The translations under genes were made by a program, and so were the position numbers. This document shows, one piece after another, positions 48,482-61,845 of a stretch of DNA of 64,000 bases. Source of the stretch: Eudorina sp. 2006-703-Eu-15 (lineage: Eukaryota; Chlorophyta; Chlorophyceae; Chlamydomonadales; Volvocaceae). Under the pieces are notes generated by a model, which was not told where the DNA came from, did not search any database, and saw only the letters and a program-made list of their open reading frames with translations. The stretch lies in contig BDSI01000099.1 in the NCBI GenBank assembly GCA_003117195.1, forward strand, positions 22,479 through 86,478, given 5' to 3'. The stretch's first letter is position 1. Each line of letters starts with the position of its first letter.

Positions 48482-51400
48482 AGGGACGGTGAGCGGTCGG
48501 ATCGTGACACGCTGGATCCGGATCGGGTCCAGGTCCGGGTAAGGAAGGAAGGAAGGAAGGGGCCTCAGCGCCTGGTGCGGGTGAGACGGACCTTCGGAGA
48601 CGGGGTGGGGCGGTCCGCCCGTCCCATCCAGACGACCCTCGGGGCTGGGACACCGAACCGCGGGGCTGATGGGCTCGTGTCGCATGGACCTTTATGGGAT
48701 GTATCTCTCGCACCACTCATCATGACGTCCATCTGATGCCCATCGTAAGCGTAACTACTTTTACTGCTACTTCTGCTGCTGCTACCAGGACGGGGACTGC
48801 CAGGTCGTGGTGAGAGAAAGTGTGCGCCTGCTCATCACATGTGTTTGTGCCCGAAGGTGTCGTTGATGACGTGGTGGTGGTGGTGGTGGTGGTAGTGGTG
48901 GTGGTGGTGGGTGCCATTTCGGACAACCGCGGTGCCGAGGGCCGGCGCGGCGCTGAGGGCTTCCGGAAGGGGCCTGGCGCGACGCGCCGCGCGGGGAGCA
49001 CCCTCCACCACCGCCTGGGCACGTAGAGACTTCCGAACCAATCTTCTGCCGAATTGGCGAGTGAGAGCGAGAGAGGGAGAGAGCGCCCGTTGGCAGCACC
49101 GCAGTCTGGCGTTCGACAGATCGGGAGGTGCATGCAACGACAGACATGGACGTTTGTACTACGACTGTATGACTGTATGTATGCATGTACGGTTCGCGGG
49201 CATGCGTCGCTTTGCTTACGCAGGGTTTTCCGCAAGAGTGGGTATGGAGTGGCTCCCGGGTAGATCGGCGCAGCGTGTGTGCGCGTGTGTGCATGGTGCT
49301 CTTTGGCAGAGATGCACAGCCACCGAAGGACGGGCTGCAGTGCAGGAGGGAGGGACGGGAGGACGGAGCGGCCATTACCCAACGGATTTTGAGCGGACAC
49401 TGACAACCAGCGTGTTGCTGGCTGGCCGGCGTCTGCGCAAGCGGGCCAGCCGGGACTTGACACCCGCTTTGAGCTCGGGTGCGCCCACGATGGGTCCGGG
49501 GGGCGCGAGGGGCGCTCGCCCGTCAGCGTGCTCTCCCCCGCTACCGGCCTCTGCCCCGTGGGAGGTATTGCCCTCTGGGGAAGTGATGAAGAGGAGTCCG
49601 ATTCGACCCCGGTGGCGGCTCCCTCCACCAGGGGGAGGGAGCGATGTGACATTCCGGCCTGCCGCCAGGGTTCCCCAGCTGTCCAAGGGAGCGGCGACCA
49701 GGGATCGGCGACCGGCGAGGCGAGCGGAGTGGCGGCCATCGTAGGCTTGTAGGGCGGAGTAGCGAATGGTAGGCTTGGTACGGGGATGTGGGGGTGTGCA
49801 TCCGGTGGTGCGGGACCGCGATGCCCCTATCTCCCCAAGCTGCGGCTGTTGTCGGTCGGTGACGATCGCAACAACACGCAGCGCAAAGACTGCCAGACGT
49901 CCCATCGCACATCACATCTGGCGACCCCACACGCGTGCTGCAGATGCGCCCGTGTGGGACCGACTTGAGAGGGTCGAGTGGTGGGGCCCCGTGGTGGAGG
50001 CTGCCATCCTGCAAAGCGCAGGCCAGTGTGGGGCTGGGGGGCGGGTCCTGAGTGCGGCAGCGACCTGGTTCGGACCTCCCGAAGGTTCGGACCTCCCGGG
50101 AGGTGGAGCAGCAGGAAGCACTAAGACGGTGGTGTCCTGGCAAGGCAGTAAGAAGATGGTGTCCTGGGAAGGCGGTGGAAGTTGGGCGCTCTTCCGAATC
50201 GCGACCGGGCAGCGAATGTTGTGTGGTGCACGGGACGGTACACAGCGGCACGGGGCGGCAGCTGAGGGCAGGGCGCGGGTGTCGGGTGCATGCGGGCGGG
50301 TGGGTGAACGACTTGCGAGTGGGTGTGATACCGTAAGAGTCGGAAGCGCTGGCGTCGTGTGTGTGTTGTTCGGAACGACCGGGGTGCGAGACGCGGAGCA
50401 GCGCCAGTGCGGGTGTGTTTAGAAAAGGAACCTAGTGCGTGTGTGTGTACGTGTTTACGTGTGTGTAATGTGGGTTTGCGAGGGCTGACCCCCGGATTGG
50501 CGGCAGCGACAGAACCGGACGGACTTCGGCGGCGCTCGGAGGTCAGGTTGCAGCAGTTGTTGACAGCGCTTGAGCGAGCTTCAATTCCGGCCCGAGGGGG
50601 ACAGCCGGATGGCGTGGCCGTAGCCCGGCTGTCGGTGCGTGGGGGAATTCAAGCCGTGGAGCTTTCGTGAAGCGGTGGCAGGAGCGAAAGGGTGCGGGGC
50701 TGCGGCGTGCCGTGGGCGGCGATGTGCACGCTCGGCCGGTCGGGACATGGGCTCCGTCCGTCTGGGGCAGAGCGACCAGGCACCCAGCCTCCTTCCTGAT
50801 CGGGGCACGTGACCGGTGCTCACTCGTTCGCGGTAACCTGCAGGTGCGCGACGGATATAACCTACGAAGCTTACATTCTGCTGCAGTCAGGTTACCGTGT
50901 TTCTGTCAGAATAAAACACGAAGGAATGATCCTCTGCCGCCGCCGCCTGTGCTGCGTTGGCCTCCCTGCCAAACGAGACGGCCGGGAGGCCAGACGGCGA
51001 GCCGCCCTCCGCGGCACGACTTCAGTCATGCGCCGATCCTGCCACCCCAACCAACCAACATCCGCCGGTTCCCTCCAACGCTTGCAGCAGCACTGTGCCA
51101 AGGCCTTCCCTGCCTCGTCATCGGCATCAGATTTACCGGGCCCTCCCATTCTTCAGGGCTGCATCTGATATCCTCCAAGTAATCACGGCCCTGATCGCAA
51201 GGACCTGACTCGCTGACGCAGCGAGTCGCTGCAATGCACGGGGATGCCCCGCGCCGTTGCCCCCCAAACGCGCGCCATGCGTCACGGCCGAAACCCATTC
51301 GGCAAGGAACGCCGCCAACCTCCGTCCGACGATCAGACCACGGCTCACAGCGAGCCGCACAGCAACAAAACGCGCGCGCGGGCCAGGGTCCTCCACCTTG

Positions 51401-51912
51401 CCTTATGCTCATGTCCGAGATTTCCGTCTCCGCCGAGGGAGCGCAATGTAACCCGCCGCGCGCCGCCAACCCCAGCTGCACCACATCACGCCATCATCCG
51501 GGTCTCGCAAACCTTCAAGTACAAAGGCGAGGCCGGCGAGTACACGGTGAGTAGCACGCCGCGTGTGTAGGTAGGCGCCGCCCCCGACGTCCTTTCCACA
51601 TGACCCCCATGGAAGCGCCCTTACGCTCCTGAACGTCACAAGCCACGTGGGCCCGCAGTCCCGATCAAGTCTTGGCTTCCCAACTCCGGCCGATCTGCCG
51701 AGGCCGCTGCTGGCCCAGCCTCCGCCGGCGTCACCGCTGCCCCAACCACGTGTCCATGTGTCCATGTCATGAGGCCACATCCTCAGCCGCAACGGTGGCT
51801 GCTGCGGCACCCGCACACGGCGGTGACAACGCGGCAGGCGACATCGGTTTGGTCGCTTCTGGATGCGACCTGGATGGCACCCCTGCACCAGCCGACCAGA
51901 ACGAGGCACCGA
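48482..51912. other. Convergent spacer without a supported gene
   Basis: Lies between the ends of ATG18 (plus) and the oligoribonuclease gene (minus). It holds a GTG-triplet run (48871-48912), GT-rich stretches near 49280 and 50350-50470, and GAAGG repeats near 48544. Two plus-strand stretches look mildly exon-like: one around 50840-50930 reading ITYEAYILLQSGYRVSVRIKHEG, and one ending at 51547 (FKYKGEAGEYT before a GTGAGT donor). Neither could be linked to a start or a family. Confidence 0.4.
48871..48912. repeat. GTG trinucleotide run
   Basis: Nearly pure GTG/GGT repeats interrupted once by GTA, in the spacer after ATG18. Confidence 0.9.
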
Positions 51913-54671
51913 TCAGTCCGAGTCGCCCTTTTTGAAAACGGCCCTCTTGTAGTACTTCAGCTCCGCAATGCTCTCCTTGATGTCGGACAGAGCGGTGTGC
52001 GCGAGCTTCTTGCGGGGCGCGGTCCTGTAGGCCTGCAGGCGGCACGACAGGAAAGGGAAGGCAACGCGGAGGTGGGAGGACGTGGGACGGCTATAGACGA
52101 AACTACCCGCCCAGAACCCACCCAGGGGGGCACATGCAGTGGCGTGCTCGGTCGGCACGCGGGCGAGACAAGGGGGAGGGGCGATGGGCGCAGGCGCCTA
52201 AATGCGGTCAGGTGCGTACGCCCATGGGGGTGGCGAGGTACGCCCATGGGGGTGCCGCGGGGCTGGCAATTCTTTCCCTGTCGGACGGAGACTGGGACCA
52301 AACTCCGCCCTGGTTGTGTGGGGCAGGCGCGCAGGCCCCCTCTCGCACAGGCTGATCGCAACCCGTGTGTTGCGGAAGGGGCCGCTGCCCCTCTTAGCAT
52401 GCTGTGACCCCGAGCTTCCTGTCTTCCTGCCACGGGGCTGCTGCCTCGACCCGCGGTCTAGCCCGTCCGCCACCCCGCGTATAGCGGTCCTCTCGCGGCC
52501 TAGGTGCCCTGTCTGTCATGTACGGCTAGGAGCACACCTCCTCCGAGTATCTGCAGCTCTGCATCCTCCCATTCGGACAGCCGCCCACTCGCTCGCCCGG
52601 CCGGCCGCCCCGCGCCCCCACCTTCATCGCAAGGGTCCCTCACCTTCGGGAACCACCTCCGCGCGAGCTCCTTGATGCTGCTGACGTCCACAATGCGGTA
52701 GTTGAGGTAGTTGACCACACGCGGCATGTGCTTCAGCAGGAACATGCGGTCCACCTGAGGGAGAGGGAGGGAGAGAGAGACAGAGAGAGGGGCGACCAGA
52801 CCCTTCCCGCTCGAGTCGTGCATTGGGAGCCAACAGGAAGCGTCGCCAGGCACACTTGGCGGCGGGTCGTGCCGTCGGATGTCGACATCGGGTGTACGGT
52901 ACTTCCCCACGAAGCGCACAAGTGGTTTGAGTCAACGTGACTTGCGCTCGCCCAGCGCACCACCCCAGCCCCAGCCCCAGCCCCAGTCCCAGTCCCACTT
53001 CCACCCCACAGCGCCTCCTCTCACCCTGATGCGCGCCGTCGGCCCCACGCCTAATGATCCCCCCCCCACACACACACACTCCACACCCCACATGCGACGC
53101 ACGTGTATTGAGTTCCCCGCCAGCTGCGCCATGTTCTCCTCCGTGTGCTGCTGGATGAAGTCCAGCAGCATCTCCTCCGCCTGCGCCATGCTGACCTGGC
53201 TCTCCCGCACCCGCTGCGTGAGACCGCTCTTGCCGTGGTGCTCCTTGCACCAGTCGTTCATGGCGTCCAGCACCGAGTCGTCCGCGTGGATGGCGGTGGC
53301 GGGCCCCTGTGGCGCCCCCGGGGTAGGTGGGTAGGTGGGTAGGTGCGAAGGGGGTTGAGAGGGGGCCCCGCATGACAGGGCTGGCCGACTTCGTTTCAGG
53401 GAGGGGAGGGGGCCTTCGTAAGTTTCATGGCCCTCGGTGAAACCGTCCGGCCCCGTTCGGGAGGGCGTCGTTACAGCTGGGCGAGCAGGAACGGTCCGAT
53501 CGCCAAGCGCATGTGGGGCCCTGCGGCATGCTCGTGGTACCCCTCGCTTAACACACACAGCCGCCGTGGTTTGAGTCGGGCGGGTCTCTTCTCTAAACAC
53601 ACAAAGCCGCCGGGACAGTCGAGAACATGCCGGCGTTCGGGGCTCAGGCCAGCCCGCTGCACGCCGCGGTCGCCCCTCCCTTGGCTGGAGTTTGGTCACC
53701 GCAGTTTGGTCACAGCGGTTTGGTCAAAACACCAACATCCTCGAAGCGCACGGCGGCACGGGGCCCTCACGGCGGCGCACCGGGAGTTCCCTCATCAGGC
53801 TGCCGTCCGTGATGATGCATGCGAACTCGATGATGGTGTCCCGCTCCACATCCAGACCTGCGGGAGGCGGGCAGGGGAGCCGTGACCTGCTGTGTGTCGT
53901 GTCCCAGAGAGGCACCGTAGAACGGGTGGCGCATCGTAGAACAACTACGGGGAGCGGGTGCTCTCCCGTGTTCTCTGGCGGATCGGGGCGCATGGGGAAA
54001 TCGAAGGTGCTGTGCGACCCAGATGGGATTTCGTTGCCGGCGCATGCGCCGCACAGCCGTAACCACAGCTGGCCATCATTTTCTTCCCCGACATGCGCCC
54101 AGCGGTTTATTGCCTCGGCTGCGGCATGCGCCCGGCAACCACTGTAGGGTGACAACACCAGGTGAGCAACTGCAAAAAATGCGGCGGCAGGGCCGTGCGC
54201 ATCTTGCAACGATGGACCTGGACGAACTTCCCCCTGCCCTTCCCACCAAGACACAGCCAACTCCCAACCACCCACCATACCTGTCATCTCTAAGTCCACC
54301 CAAACGAGAGGATTCTTCAATTTCGTGCTGGACTTCCCAGTGGCCTTTTCGCTTCTGTGCCGGAGACAGGATCCTTTGTTATGTCGGACCAGCTTGAAGC
54401 CACCACGTGAGCGGTCCCTGCTCTCGGCTTACCCATCCTGTGATGACCCCGATGTGTCGACTGACTTGGTTGTAGTAGCAATGCTTGACGTGGCCACCGT
54501 CTCGTCGTCGCCAATGCCTTCTAGCGCCGCGAAAGAGTTTTTGGGTGGCATTCCCACTGACAAGGCGCCCCGGGCAGCCAATTTACTCGACCTCACGCCT
54601 CTGATACTAACTGTAGGATGAGGCGAAGAAGTCTGCAAAGGTAAACCGCGGGTGCTGGTGGACGGTTTCAT
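51913..54671 (-). CDS. REXO2: Oligoribonuclease (REXO2/Orn), probably organelle-targeted
   Basis: Six exons: 54671-54433, 54354-54281, 53857-53781, 53306-53103, 52754-52644 and 52032-51913, total 825 bases, 274 residues. DEDDh-type 3'-5' exonuclease that degrades 2-5-nucleotide RNAs to mononucleotides. The order of motifs is complete: [21 protein letters not shown] (Exo I, Asp and Glu), [48 protein letters not shown] (Exo II Asp), and [20 protein letters not shown] (Exo III His and Asp). The catalytic part is typical in length. About 85 residues precede it, starting MKPSTSTRG with many Ser/Arg and few acidic residues, compatible with a mitochondrial or plastid transit peptide. The start chosen is the first in-frame ATG. 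An earlier exon cannot be excluded. Confidence 0.9.
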
Positions 54672-55762
54672 GCGCCTCTGGGCAGCAGAGTACAGGCGCT
54701 CTTCATCTACGTAAAAAGAATATAAACTTATACAATGCAATTAATTGCTTGCGACAGCACTTTTTCAGGCCAGTGTGCATGTCATGGCGCGCAAATCGTG
54801 CGGCGCCGTGCTGTGCAGCAGTACAGTACGTCATAGCAGCCTGCCGGCACATGAGAAGCCGTGCATCCTGTCTTTCGCCATGCATTTGGCCATGTGTATT
54901 CAGGTCTTCTATCCTGGCGCAGCTTTTGTTTCCCGATGTTGATGGAAGTATAACACGGTCGTACTACCTCCACGTACCCTTCACTGAGCTCTACGTCTAC
55001 AACATGGAGGAATTCGGTAACGTACTCACAGCCCTCAGGCGCCGCCTCATCGCGTTTGGCACGATGCCACACAGATTAGGACAAATGATGGCTGCTTTTC
55101 AGGCCTGCGCGTGGACATGAAACTACTAGCGGGTTCATTTCTGCAATCGCTAATGTTCATGCCCAGCTACTCAGCGTCTTACTTCGTTCCTGACTAGTTT
55201 AGGCAGCACCGGCACAAGGTGGACCAGCAATTAAGCTACGCGCTCGCCGTACAGGCGCAGACGAACCCGGCACTGTTTAGCGTGGACCATCATTAGGTGT
55301 AGCAGATCCGAGACTTCCAGAAACATAATCTTCTCTTGTTACAGGCGGTATGAGACCGCAACAAACCCTCGATTTGGACGGACGTCAATTCGCCACGCCC
55401 GAAATTTGTGGCCGCCCAAAGCGGATGGTCATGAGCTCCACGTCTTCCACCATGGTCCACGTGCTCAATCACCCAGAGCGTCCCATTACACACTCATAAC
55501 GTACAAAATTGGCAGTGTCAAGCGCGCGTCATCCATTGTTGATGAACAGTCAAACTTCGCCGACCCAGATCGCAGCCAGCGCACACTGCCCCCGCTTTGC
55601 AACAGCAGCAGCCCAAACTGAAAGCGATTCTAAGCACGGCGAAAACGCGTCCGAGACACTGCAGAGGCCTCGCTGCCATCGGGACCTCACAACATCTCAA
55701 CCGCGGTAGCAAAACCAGCAGAGCGTGCGCATGCGCACGCTCCGCGCGGCAGCATGCGCCGC
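54672..55762. other. Spacer between oligoribonuclease promoter and LHCA 3' end
   Basis: Both neighbours run on the minus strand, so this holds the oligoribonuclease promoter and the LHCA 3' untranslated region. Open frames occur on both strands at 54749-55120, with non-repetitive composition but no recognisable family or splice structure. Nothing else was seen. Confidence 0.5.
55486..55490 (-). terminator. LHCA poly(A) signal candidate
   Basis: TGTAA on the minus strand, 273 bases past the LHCA stop codon. A second candidate lies near 55336-55340. Confidence 0.4.
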
Positions 55763-57492
55763 TTACTGCTGGCCCGGCCACAGGCAGGTCAGCGGGATCT
55801 GCAGGCCCTGCACATCGACGCTGTGTGGGACCGTGCAGGTGCCAATGTTCTGCGGGGGGTCATGCGCATTAACGGGGGGCCGATCGGGAGAATCAGGGTT
55901 AGATATTATAGTGCAAATTGAGTCAGCGGCCCAACACGCATTCATGCACACGCAGCCCGTTTCCGCATACAAGACTGCCGTACCTTCAGGATGTTGTTGC
56001 CGAACGGGTTGCCCAGGTGAGCCGACAGGGAGGCCAGCGGGCCCTGCACGACAATAGCAGAGGGACGTCATTAATCAGACACTTCCACATTTGAAGGACA
56101 GGTGTTCACGCATCAACACTGAACCTCCTGAGGCCGCGAGCTCACCTTGCCAGTAGCCTGCGCCTGCAGGATGAAGCCGACGAAGGCGACCATGGCCAGG
56201 CGGCCGTTCTTGATCTCCTTGGTCTGCAGCTCCTTCAGGTTGCCCTTGCTGAAGCCTACAGGGAGTGGCAGCGAAGGAAATCTTCCGACACGAAACGGAA
56301 CAGGTGCGCTAGTAGAAGCTGACCAAACCAACCCCGAACACAACCAGTAACCATTCCGGAGGATACCCTTTCCAGCTGCACTCACCAAGCGGGTCGAAGA
56401 TGCCACCCGGGTAGCCCATCTCGGGGTTCGGGACCTTGTTGCCCTGCGATACGGAAGACAACAAGATCACATATCGCTTTGGAGAACCCCTGATGAAGAA
56501 GTACCCCAGCGGCATCCCCGCAAGAACCACGCACCTTGAAGATCGGGTCTGTAAATGACGAGCGAAAAAGAGAGGCCGATAGGGGAGGGGAAGAGCGGGC
56601 ACACGGAATAGTCCGTCAGTACGGGTTCTGCACTGAGGATAAAGCTCTTCACATTTGGGTCCCTGAGGTGACGCATACGGACAGTGAGAGCATTCCGATT
56701 CCATGCATTACTGGACCTCTTTGATCCGCAGCCCGGGGGGGCATAGCACTGCGTCCTGTGTCCAATCTAGGCATGACGCACCCTCGTTCACGGAGCCGAA
56801 GTTCTTGTAGTCCTGCCAGCGGCGGACCTCAACCCAGTGCATCAGGATGAACTCCCAAGCAAGCAGGCCGCCCATGTTAATGTTAGTGAACGGCTCCGGC
56901 AGGTTCTGCGGCAGACCGGCCTCGTAGAAGTAGATCTCCGGCTTCACGACCTCCTGGACGAGGATACCGGCAACACCGAGCATGGCCCAGCGCGCGTGCA
57001 CCAGCTCAGACTGGCGGTACCTGGAGGCAACGACAGCACCATTCGATACGCATCAGCAGTTAGCATACTAGATCATCGGCACAACTCTAATCGACTCTTT
57101 AAACCCGGATGGCAGAGATATTCATTAAATATCATGATCATGATTGATGGTAGACATGCACTCGTCAATGCACGGCTGATGCCCGAAATAAGCTTGCACC
57201 CATACTTTGCTGCTAAAGCTGAGAATTAAAAGTTTGCAAAAGTACTTCAATCCAGAGATTATGCGAGATCGTTTTATACAACGCACCAGCGCAGCGCAAC
57301 CGGGTCAGCGCCCAGGCCGAGCGGGTCCCAGCCGTAGTCGCCAGCCAGCTCGCCCTTCAGGTAGTCCGGAGCAACAACGCCCGGAGCCCAGAGCTTGCGG
57401 TCAGCCGCAGCGCGCACCACCACGGCGCGACGACCAGCGCGGCTGGCGACCGCCGGGCGGGTGAGAGCCGACTTCTGCATCAGGGCGGCCAT
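55763..57492 (-). CDS. LHCA: Photosystem I light-harvesting chlorophyll a/b protein (LHCA family)
   Basis: Seven exons: 57492-57287, 57020-56782, 56548-56535, 56443-56386, 56255-56146, 56043-55984 and 55849-55763, total 774 bases, 257 residues. A thylakoid antenna protein that passes energy to photosystem I. The first ~30 residues ([10 protein letters not shown]...VVVRAA) form a chloroplast transit peptide. The mature part begins [18 protein letters not shown] and [11 protein letters not shown]. Helix B carries [11 protein letters not shown], the middle helix [18 protein letters not shown], and helix [17 protein letters not shown], including chlorophyll ligands. The C-terminus is [13 protein letters not shown]-type features are the [10 protein letters not shown] start and the [12 protein letters not shown] segment. 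Which LHCA isoform it is cannot be settled by eye. Exon 3 is a 14-base microexon encoding the DPIFK junction. Confidence 0.9.
56535..56548 (-). other. 14-base microexon of the LHCA gene
   Basis: ACCCGATCTTCAAG lies between a TTTACAG acceptor and a GTGCGT donor. It completes the Asp codon begun by exon 2 and encodes PIFK, restoring the conserved NEDPIFKGNKVP segment of LHC proteins. Without it the frame breaks. Confidence 0.85.
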
Positions 57493-58750
57493 CTTTTCCT
57501 TGTTTACTGCGCTGAGTGAAAAAGTTCAAAGCACAGGGCGACGGCAAGCAACTGCACGATTCGTCGCGGGTGTTATTTTGCGCTGATCCTCCGTCGTACC
57601 ACCATCTCTCTGTATCTGTACGGCCAATTTCACTCCAGCCCTCTAATGGACATAGTCTTATAACAGTAATATCTGTTTTTATTCTGTGTGCGATGTGGGC
57701 GTGCTCCTATGATGAATGTTGGTACGGGTCATGTTAACGACATGCATTCAGGCGCAGTATGAAGAATGTATTCACCCGATTGTAGTCTGGATGAAGCGGG
57801 ATTCTCAGAAACACAAGATAAACTTAAAAAGAAACACAAAGTTACAAGCTTGAGTACTTTTTGCTTGTAACAGTAATTCGCCATCTGCCTGTGGTCAGTT
57901 GATAGGAATGCCCTCGTCTTCGCTGGGATGGCCAGGCTCACCCGTTCGCGGGACCCCCTCATGTAGTCGTTGTTCTGCCATATTTACTCTAAGTGTATAA
58001 GTGATTGCGTTCTGGCATGGTTCTACCAGACTCATAAAGTTTATGGGTAGGGAGCAGTCCGGCGTAGGGTGAAAACCTTAGAAAATGATTTGAGACCGTG
58101 GGGAACACAACGCGGTAATATTTCGTGATCAAACCCAAAATATTCACTCGGGCCAGTCCATGTGAACATTGCGGATGCTCATTTCCATACCAGTCCAACC
58201 AGTCTGTCCCCGAAGCCCCAGGTTCGCATGCGAACCTCGGAATCCTCCCATCAAGGACCTTGCATCATGTACATCGAAGCGATCAGCGGCAATCGGCAAG
58301 TCGTGTACCGCAAGCAACTCGCCCCAAACGTGCGCAGCACAACCTCCCGTTCACGTGCCCGAATTCGGGTGCCATCTACGTCGACTCCCGAGTGACGATC
58401 CCAGGACCACCCAACCGCATCAGTGCACAACTCTGTGGTCGTGCTACCACTCCCCTCTGTGGGCGTGCTACCATTCCCCGCCACATTCCCATCCCCAGTC
58501 CGCTCACGCACTCCCACACCCATTCACACCTCAACCCGCGCCCCTCCCGCTGTCTCACAACCTCACAACCTCATCGGTGAGGAAGCTTCGGCTGTCCCGC
58601 GGGGTCCGCTGTAACATCCTTAACAATAACCTCACAACTTCATCGACTGCCTCAGTCCTCCAAGCGCCCAGGACGGTGGACTTCCCCCAAACTGCTAACG
58701 AACACGCGCGCCGTTACCCCCCCCCCCCGGCTCCTCCATCCTACACGCAA
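57493..58750. other. LHCA promoter and TSR2 3' region
   Basis: The half next to LHCA (57493-58200) is AT-richer, as expected for the promoter and 5' untranslated region of a strongly expressed antenna gene. No defined element was identified. The half next to TSR2 contains a short relative of the dispersed GGGGTCCGC element (about 58597-58616) and no clear TGTAA on the TSR2 strand. Confidence 0.45.
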
Positions 58751-60879
58751 CTACCGCTTCCCCCGTCGCCCCTTGCCCTGCACAAGCGTGAACCCATCCT
58801 CATCCACCACAGGCGCCTTGGGGGCCGCCGGTTCGAGGGGAACCGCCTGGGGCGCCTGTTGGCCCCCCTCCGCGTCCATCGCGTCGTCGTCGTCGTCCTC
58901 CTCATCGTCCTCATCGCTGCTGGTGCCCATGTCCGCATCCTCCTCCGCCACCACCGTCCCATCCAGGTCCACCTGGGGACAGCGGGGGGCACACACGCAC
59001 AGCGCGTACACCCGGGCCATGTTGGTTTAATCGCTCCTCTGAACATGGATGCCGTACATGCCGTACATGCCGTACGCACACACCGCAGAAGGACCCAATG
59101 GTGACCTCGGGTCACTCATTTGGGTCGGACCCTCAACCCGATGAACCCCCGATATGTGCCGGCCAGTTGTCGTCCATTTTGCCGTGCGAAAAGAAGACCG
59201 TTGCAGCCCAGGCCCAAAGGTCTCGTTGTTGCCCCCCTGCCTCAATCCGTAACGGGGGCACTACATATGACGTACAGGTGACCGTACGTCTGCCGTACGG
59301 GCACCGTCGCCTACTCCCTTACTTGCGCCATGCATGATCCTGTCCCCTGCTGACGCGGGCTTTCGACATGGGGTACAGGAAATTGGTATAATTGGGGTGG
59401 ACATGGCGACTCCCCCGCCCCTGTAGGCCTCTCCCCAAACGCAGCGCGACATCGAATCAAAGCTGTCCGGGGCGCGCGTCACAACCACCACATCCTCACC
59501 CTCACCGTTGCCGCTGCCGCCGCCATCGCCAGCCAACCCACAATCCCAACGCACGCCCCCCCGCCTTCCTCACCACTTGTCGCTTGCTCTGCTTGGTAGC
59601 CGCCGTCGCCATACTCCTCAGCTGCTCCAGGTACGCGGTGCTCCCCGTCGCCAGCTCCGTGTACAGCTTCACGAGGGCTTCCGCGATCTGGGTCACGCAG
59701 AGGGTCCGCGTGGAGAGCAGACAGAGCCGAGGTGGCGGCAGGGGGGAGGGCCACCCACATCAAAAAGGGAGCGCAAGGGCTGGTCACAGCATTCGCCATG
59801 ACTGTCGCTGCTTCGCCGGCCTGAGGCAAACTCGCTCAACGCAAAGGGGGGTAAGCGCCGCCATCTGTCCGCCATCCCCCTCGGCCCCCAGAGCGCGTCC
59901 TCTCGGCCCCGGGGCACCTGCGCACCCCCTCATGTCAATCAAGACAGCGGATTCCGCGAAAGAGCACCGAACCTGGGCTACCTCTCCCCCTGGCCCCTGC
60001 TCGTCCCATCGCGGCCCAGCTAACCTAACCCCATCCGCAATCCGTCTTTCCCTTCCTTCCTCCCCCCACGCCTCAGCGGCGACCCATTCGTTCCACACGT
60101 TGCCGGCGCCCGGGGCCGCAAGGAGAGAAGGCATGAACCGAACGGCGCAAACCGAATCGCCGGGCTAACCCCCCCTGACATGCAGCCGTGTTTCGGACAC
60201 CCCGGGGCTGCCGGCCCCCGAGGAGCGCCGCCGCACAGGGCCTCCTACACCCAGTGCACTACAGCCAGCGCACTGAGCGCCCCGCGGCCGACCTGCCGGG
60301 GGCTTCCATCCTCCGCCTCCACGTTGAAGTCCTGGAGGATGGCGTCGTCCAGGCACTCCTCCAGCTCGTCGACATCGTGCTCTGGCAGGAAGGGATTGGT
60401 TGGGGAAAGTTCGGCGGCAGCGGGAGGCGCGGGGCAGGGGGCGCGTGGCACGTGTGGGTGCTCGACGACCTCGGCGTGGGCGTGGGCGGGTGTGTTCGCG
60501 GGTGTCCTCGCGCAGGGTGAGAGTGGGGGGGACTTGGCCATGAGTGTGGTACTGTGCAAGAGCAATAGCATGGCACCACCCTGCACCCTGTGGGTTTAGG
60601 GTGTCCCCTGCACCGTGTGGTGTTGGGTGCTGGCGACCGGCGCTGCGCCGCCGGCGTTCGCTCCAACGGACCTCGTTTCTTGTAGAACCAGTCCAGGCAG
60701 TCTTGCATGATTACGGTTGCCTTTTCAGCGCTGTTGGAGCCGCCCCATTGATTCTCAACAGCTAAACAAAGCGCCGTCCATTTTGAGAAAATGAGGCGGA
60801 CACCTTCCTCGAAAGCGGGCCGGCCCGCGTGTGGCAGTAGTGGATGAGCTCCTACGACTGTGCCATTACGAAGCTGCAT
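58751..60879 (-). CDS. TSR2: TSR2, pre-rRNA processing protein / eS26 chaperone
   Basis: Four exons: 60879-60672, 60381-60293, 59687-59574 and 58972-58751, total 633 bases, 210 residues. TSR2 escorts ribosomal protein eS26 and is needed for 20S pre-rRNA processing in small-subunit maturation. Motifs in family order: AFEEGVRLIFSKWTALCLAVENQWGG, DCLDWFYKKR, HDVDELEECLDDAILQDFNVEAEDGS, IAEALVKLYTELATGSTAYLEQL, then an acidic Asp/Glu run and the C-terminal VVDEDGFTLVQGKGRR, the conserved VDEDGF-V block. The length is normal. The start gives MQLRNGTVVG. The first exon is open further upstream, so an earlier ATG is possible but would add unrelated sequence. Confidence 0.88.
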
Positions 60880-61845
60880 TTTGAAGGATTCTTGTGTACG
60901 GAGCGGACCTAGGCGAAATGTAAGCGACGAAAGAAAGTAGCTCGGCAAGCAGATGATGTGTGTCGCAATACCACTGTAATGCTCATACGTTTCGCGTGCA
61001 TATACAAGCTGCGGCTGGGGTTGCTTCAAAGGGTCATGACGGTACGACTGACCGGCTTGCGGCGGTTGAAATCGTTGCATGTCATCGCAAGCGGCTTCCT
61101 CATTATCTCGAGCACTTTTGAGCTTTCACACCACAATCTTTATCCTTAATTTAAAAGAAATTTACCAGAGTATTGGTGATCCCATTACTAACCGAATGAA
61201 GTTCAACGGATTAAGCGAGTACGCATGGTTTTAAGCACTACTCGCTATGCAGTTAAAGATTGGCATCCAGCCTCCCACTGCGTCAAAAGCTCCCGAAGCT
61301 GTTGGTTCCGTTGCGCATGTGGAGAATCGTTTAGTAAGTAAGGCGGCTCAAATAACTCAACCAAGCCAAGGGACTATATCACAAGCCCTAAAGACGGGCT
61401 GCCGCCAGCCATGCGCCGGGCAGTAGGGCGCAGTACGGTAGCCTTCGCCAACGACGCGACGCTGCAATCAACCATGCGAGCAAGTATGTCCGCAGGATTT
61501 CATCTCAGCATTATTTGTGACACAACTACTAGGGTTGAAGGAGATGTTACAGACGCGTGAGCGTTGAGCAAACAGAGGTGCGACTGCTCGCCCCACACGA
61601 CAGCATCCGGCTTCGGAACGTTTGCCCGACTAACTCATCTCCAATGTGTCCCAAAGATGCAAATCAATTCCTAGTTCTTGAAGATTGCAATTCTGGGACT
61701 TGCCACGCGCTGAGGTGTAGTCGGTTGGTTGGTTGGTTGTTACATATTGTACAGGCCTTATGGCTATGAACATTTGTTCCCCCACAACGGTCATCCGTCA
61801 AAGGGCGCACAAAAAGACCAAAACAACAAACGGTAGCAGAATCTC
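60880..61845. other. Spacer upstream of TSR2
   Basis: AT-richer than the coding DNA, presumably holding the TSR2 promoter. No exon-like stretch, repeat array or RNA gene was recognised. Confidence 0.5.
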
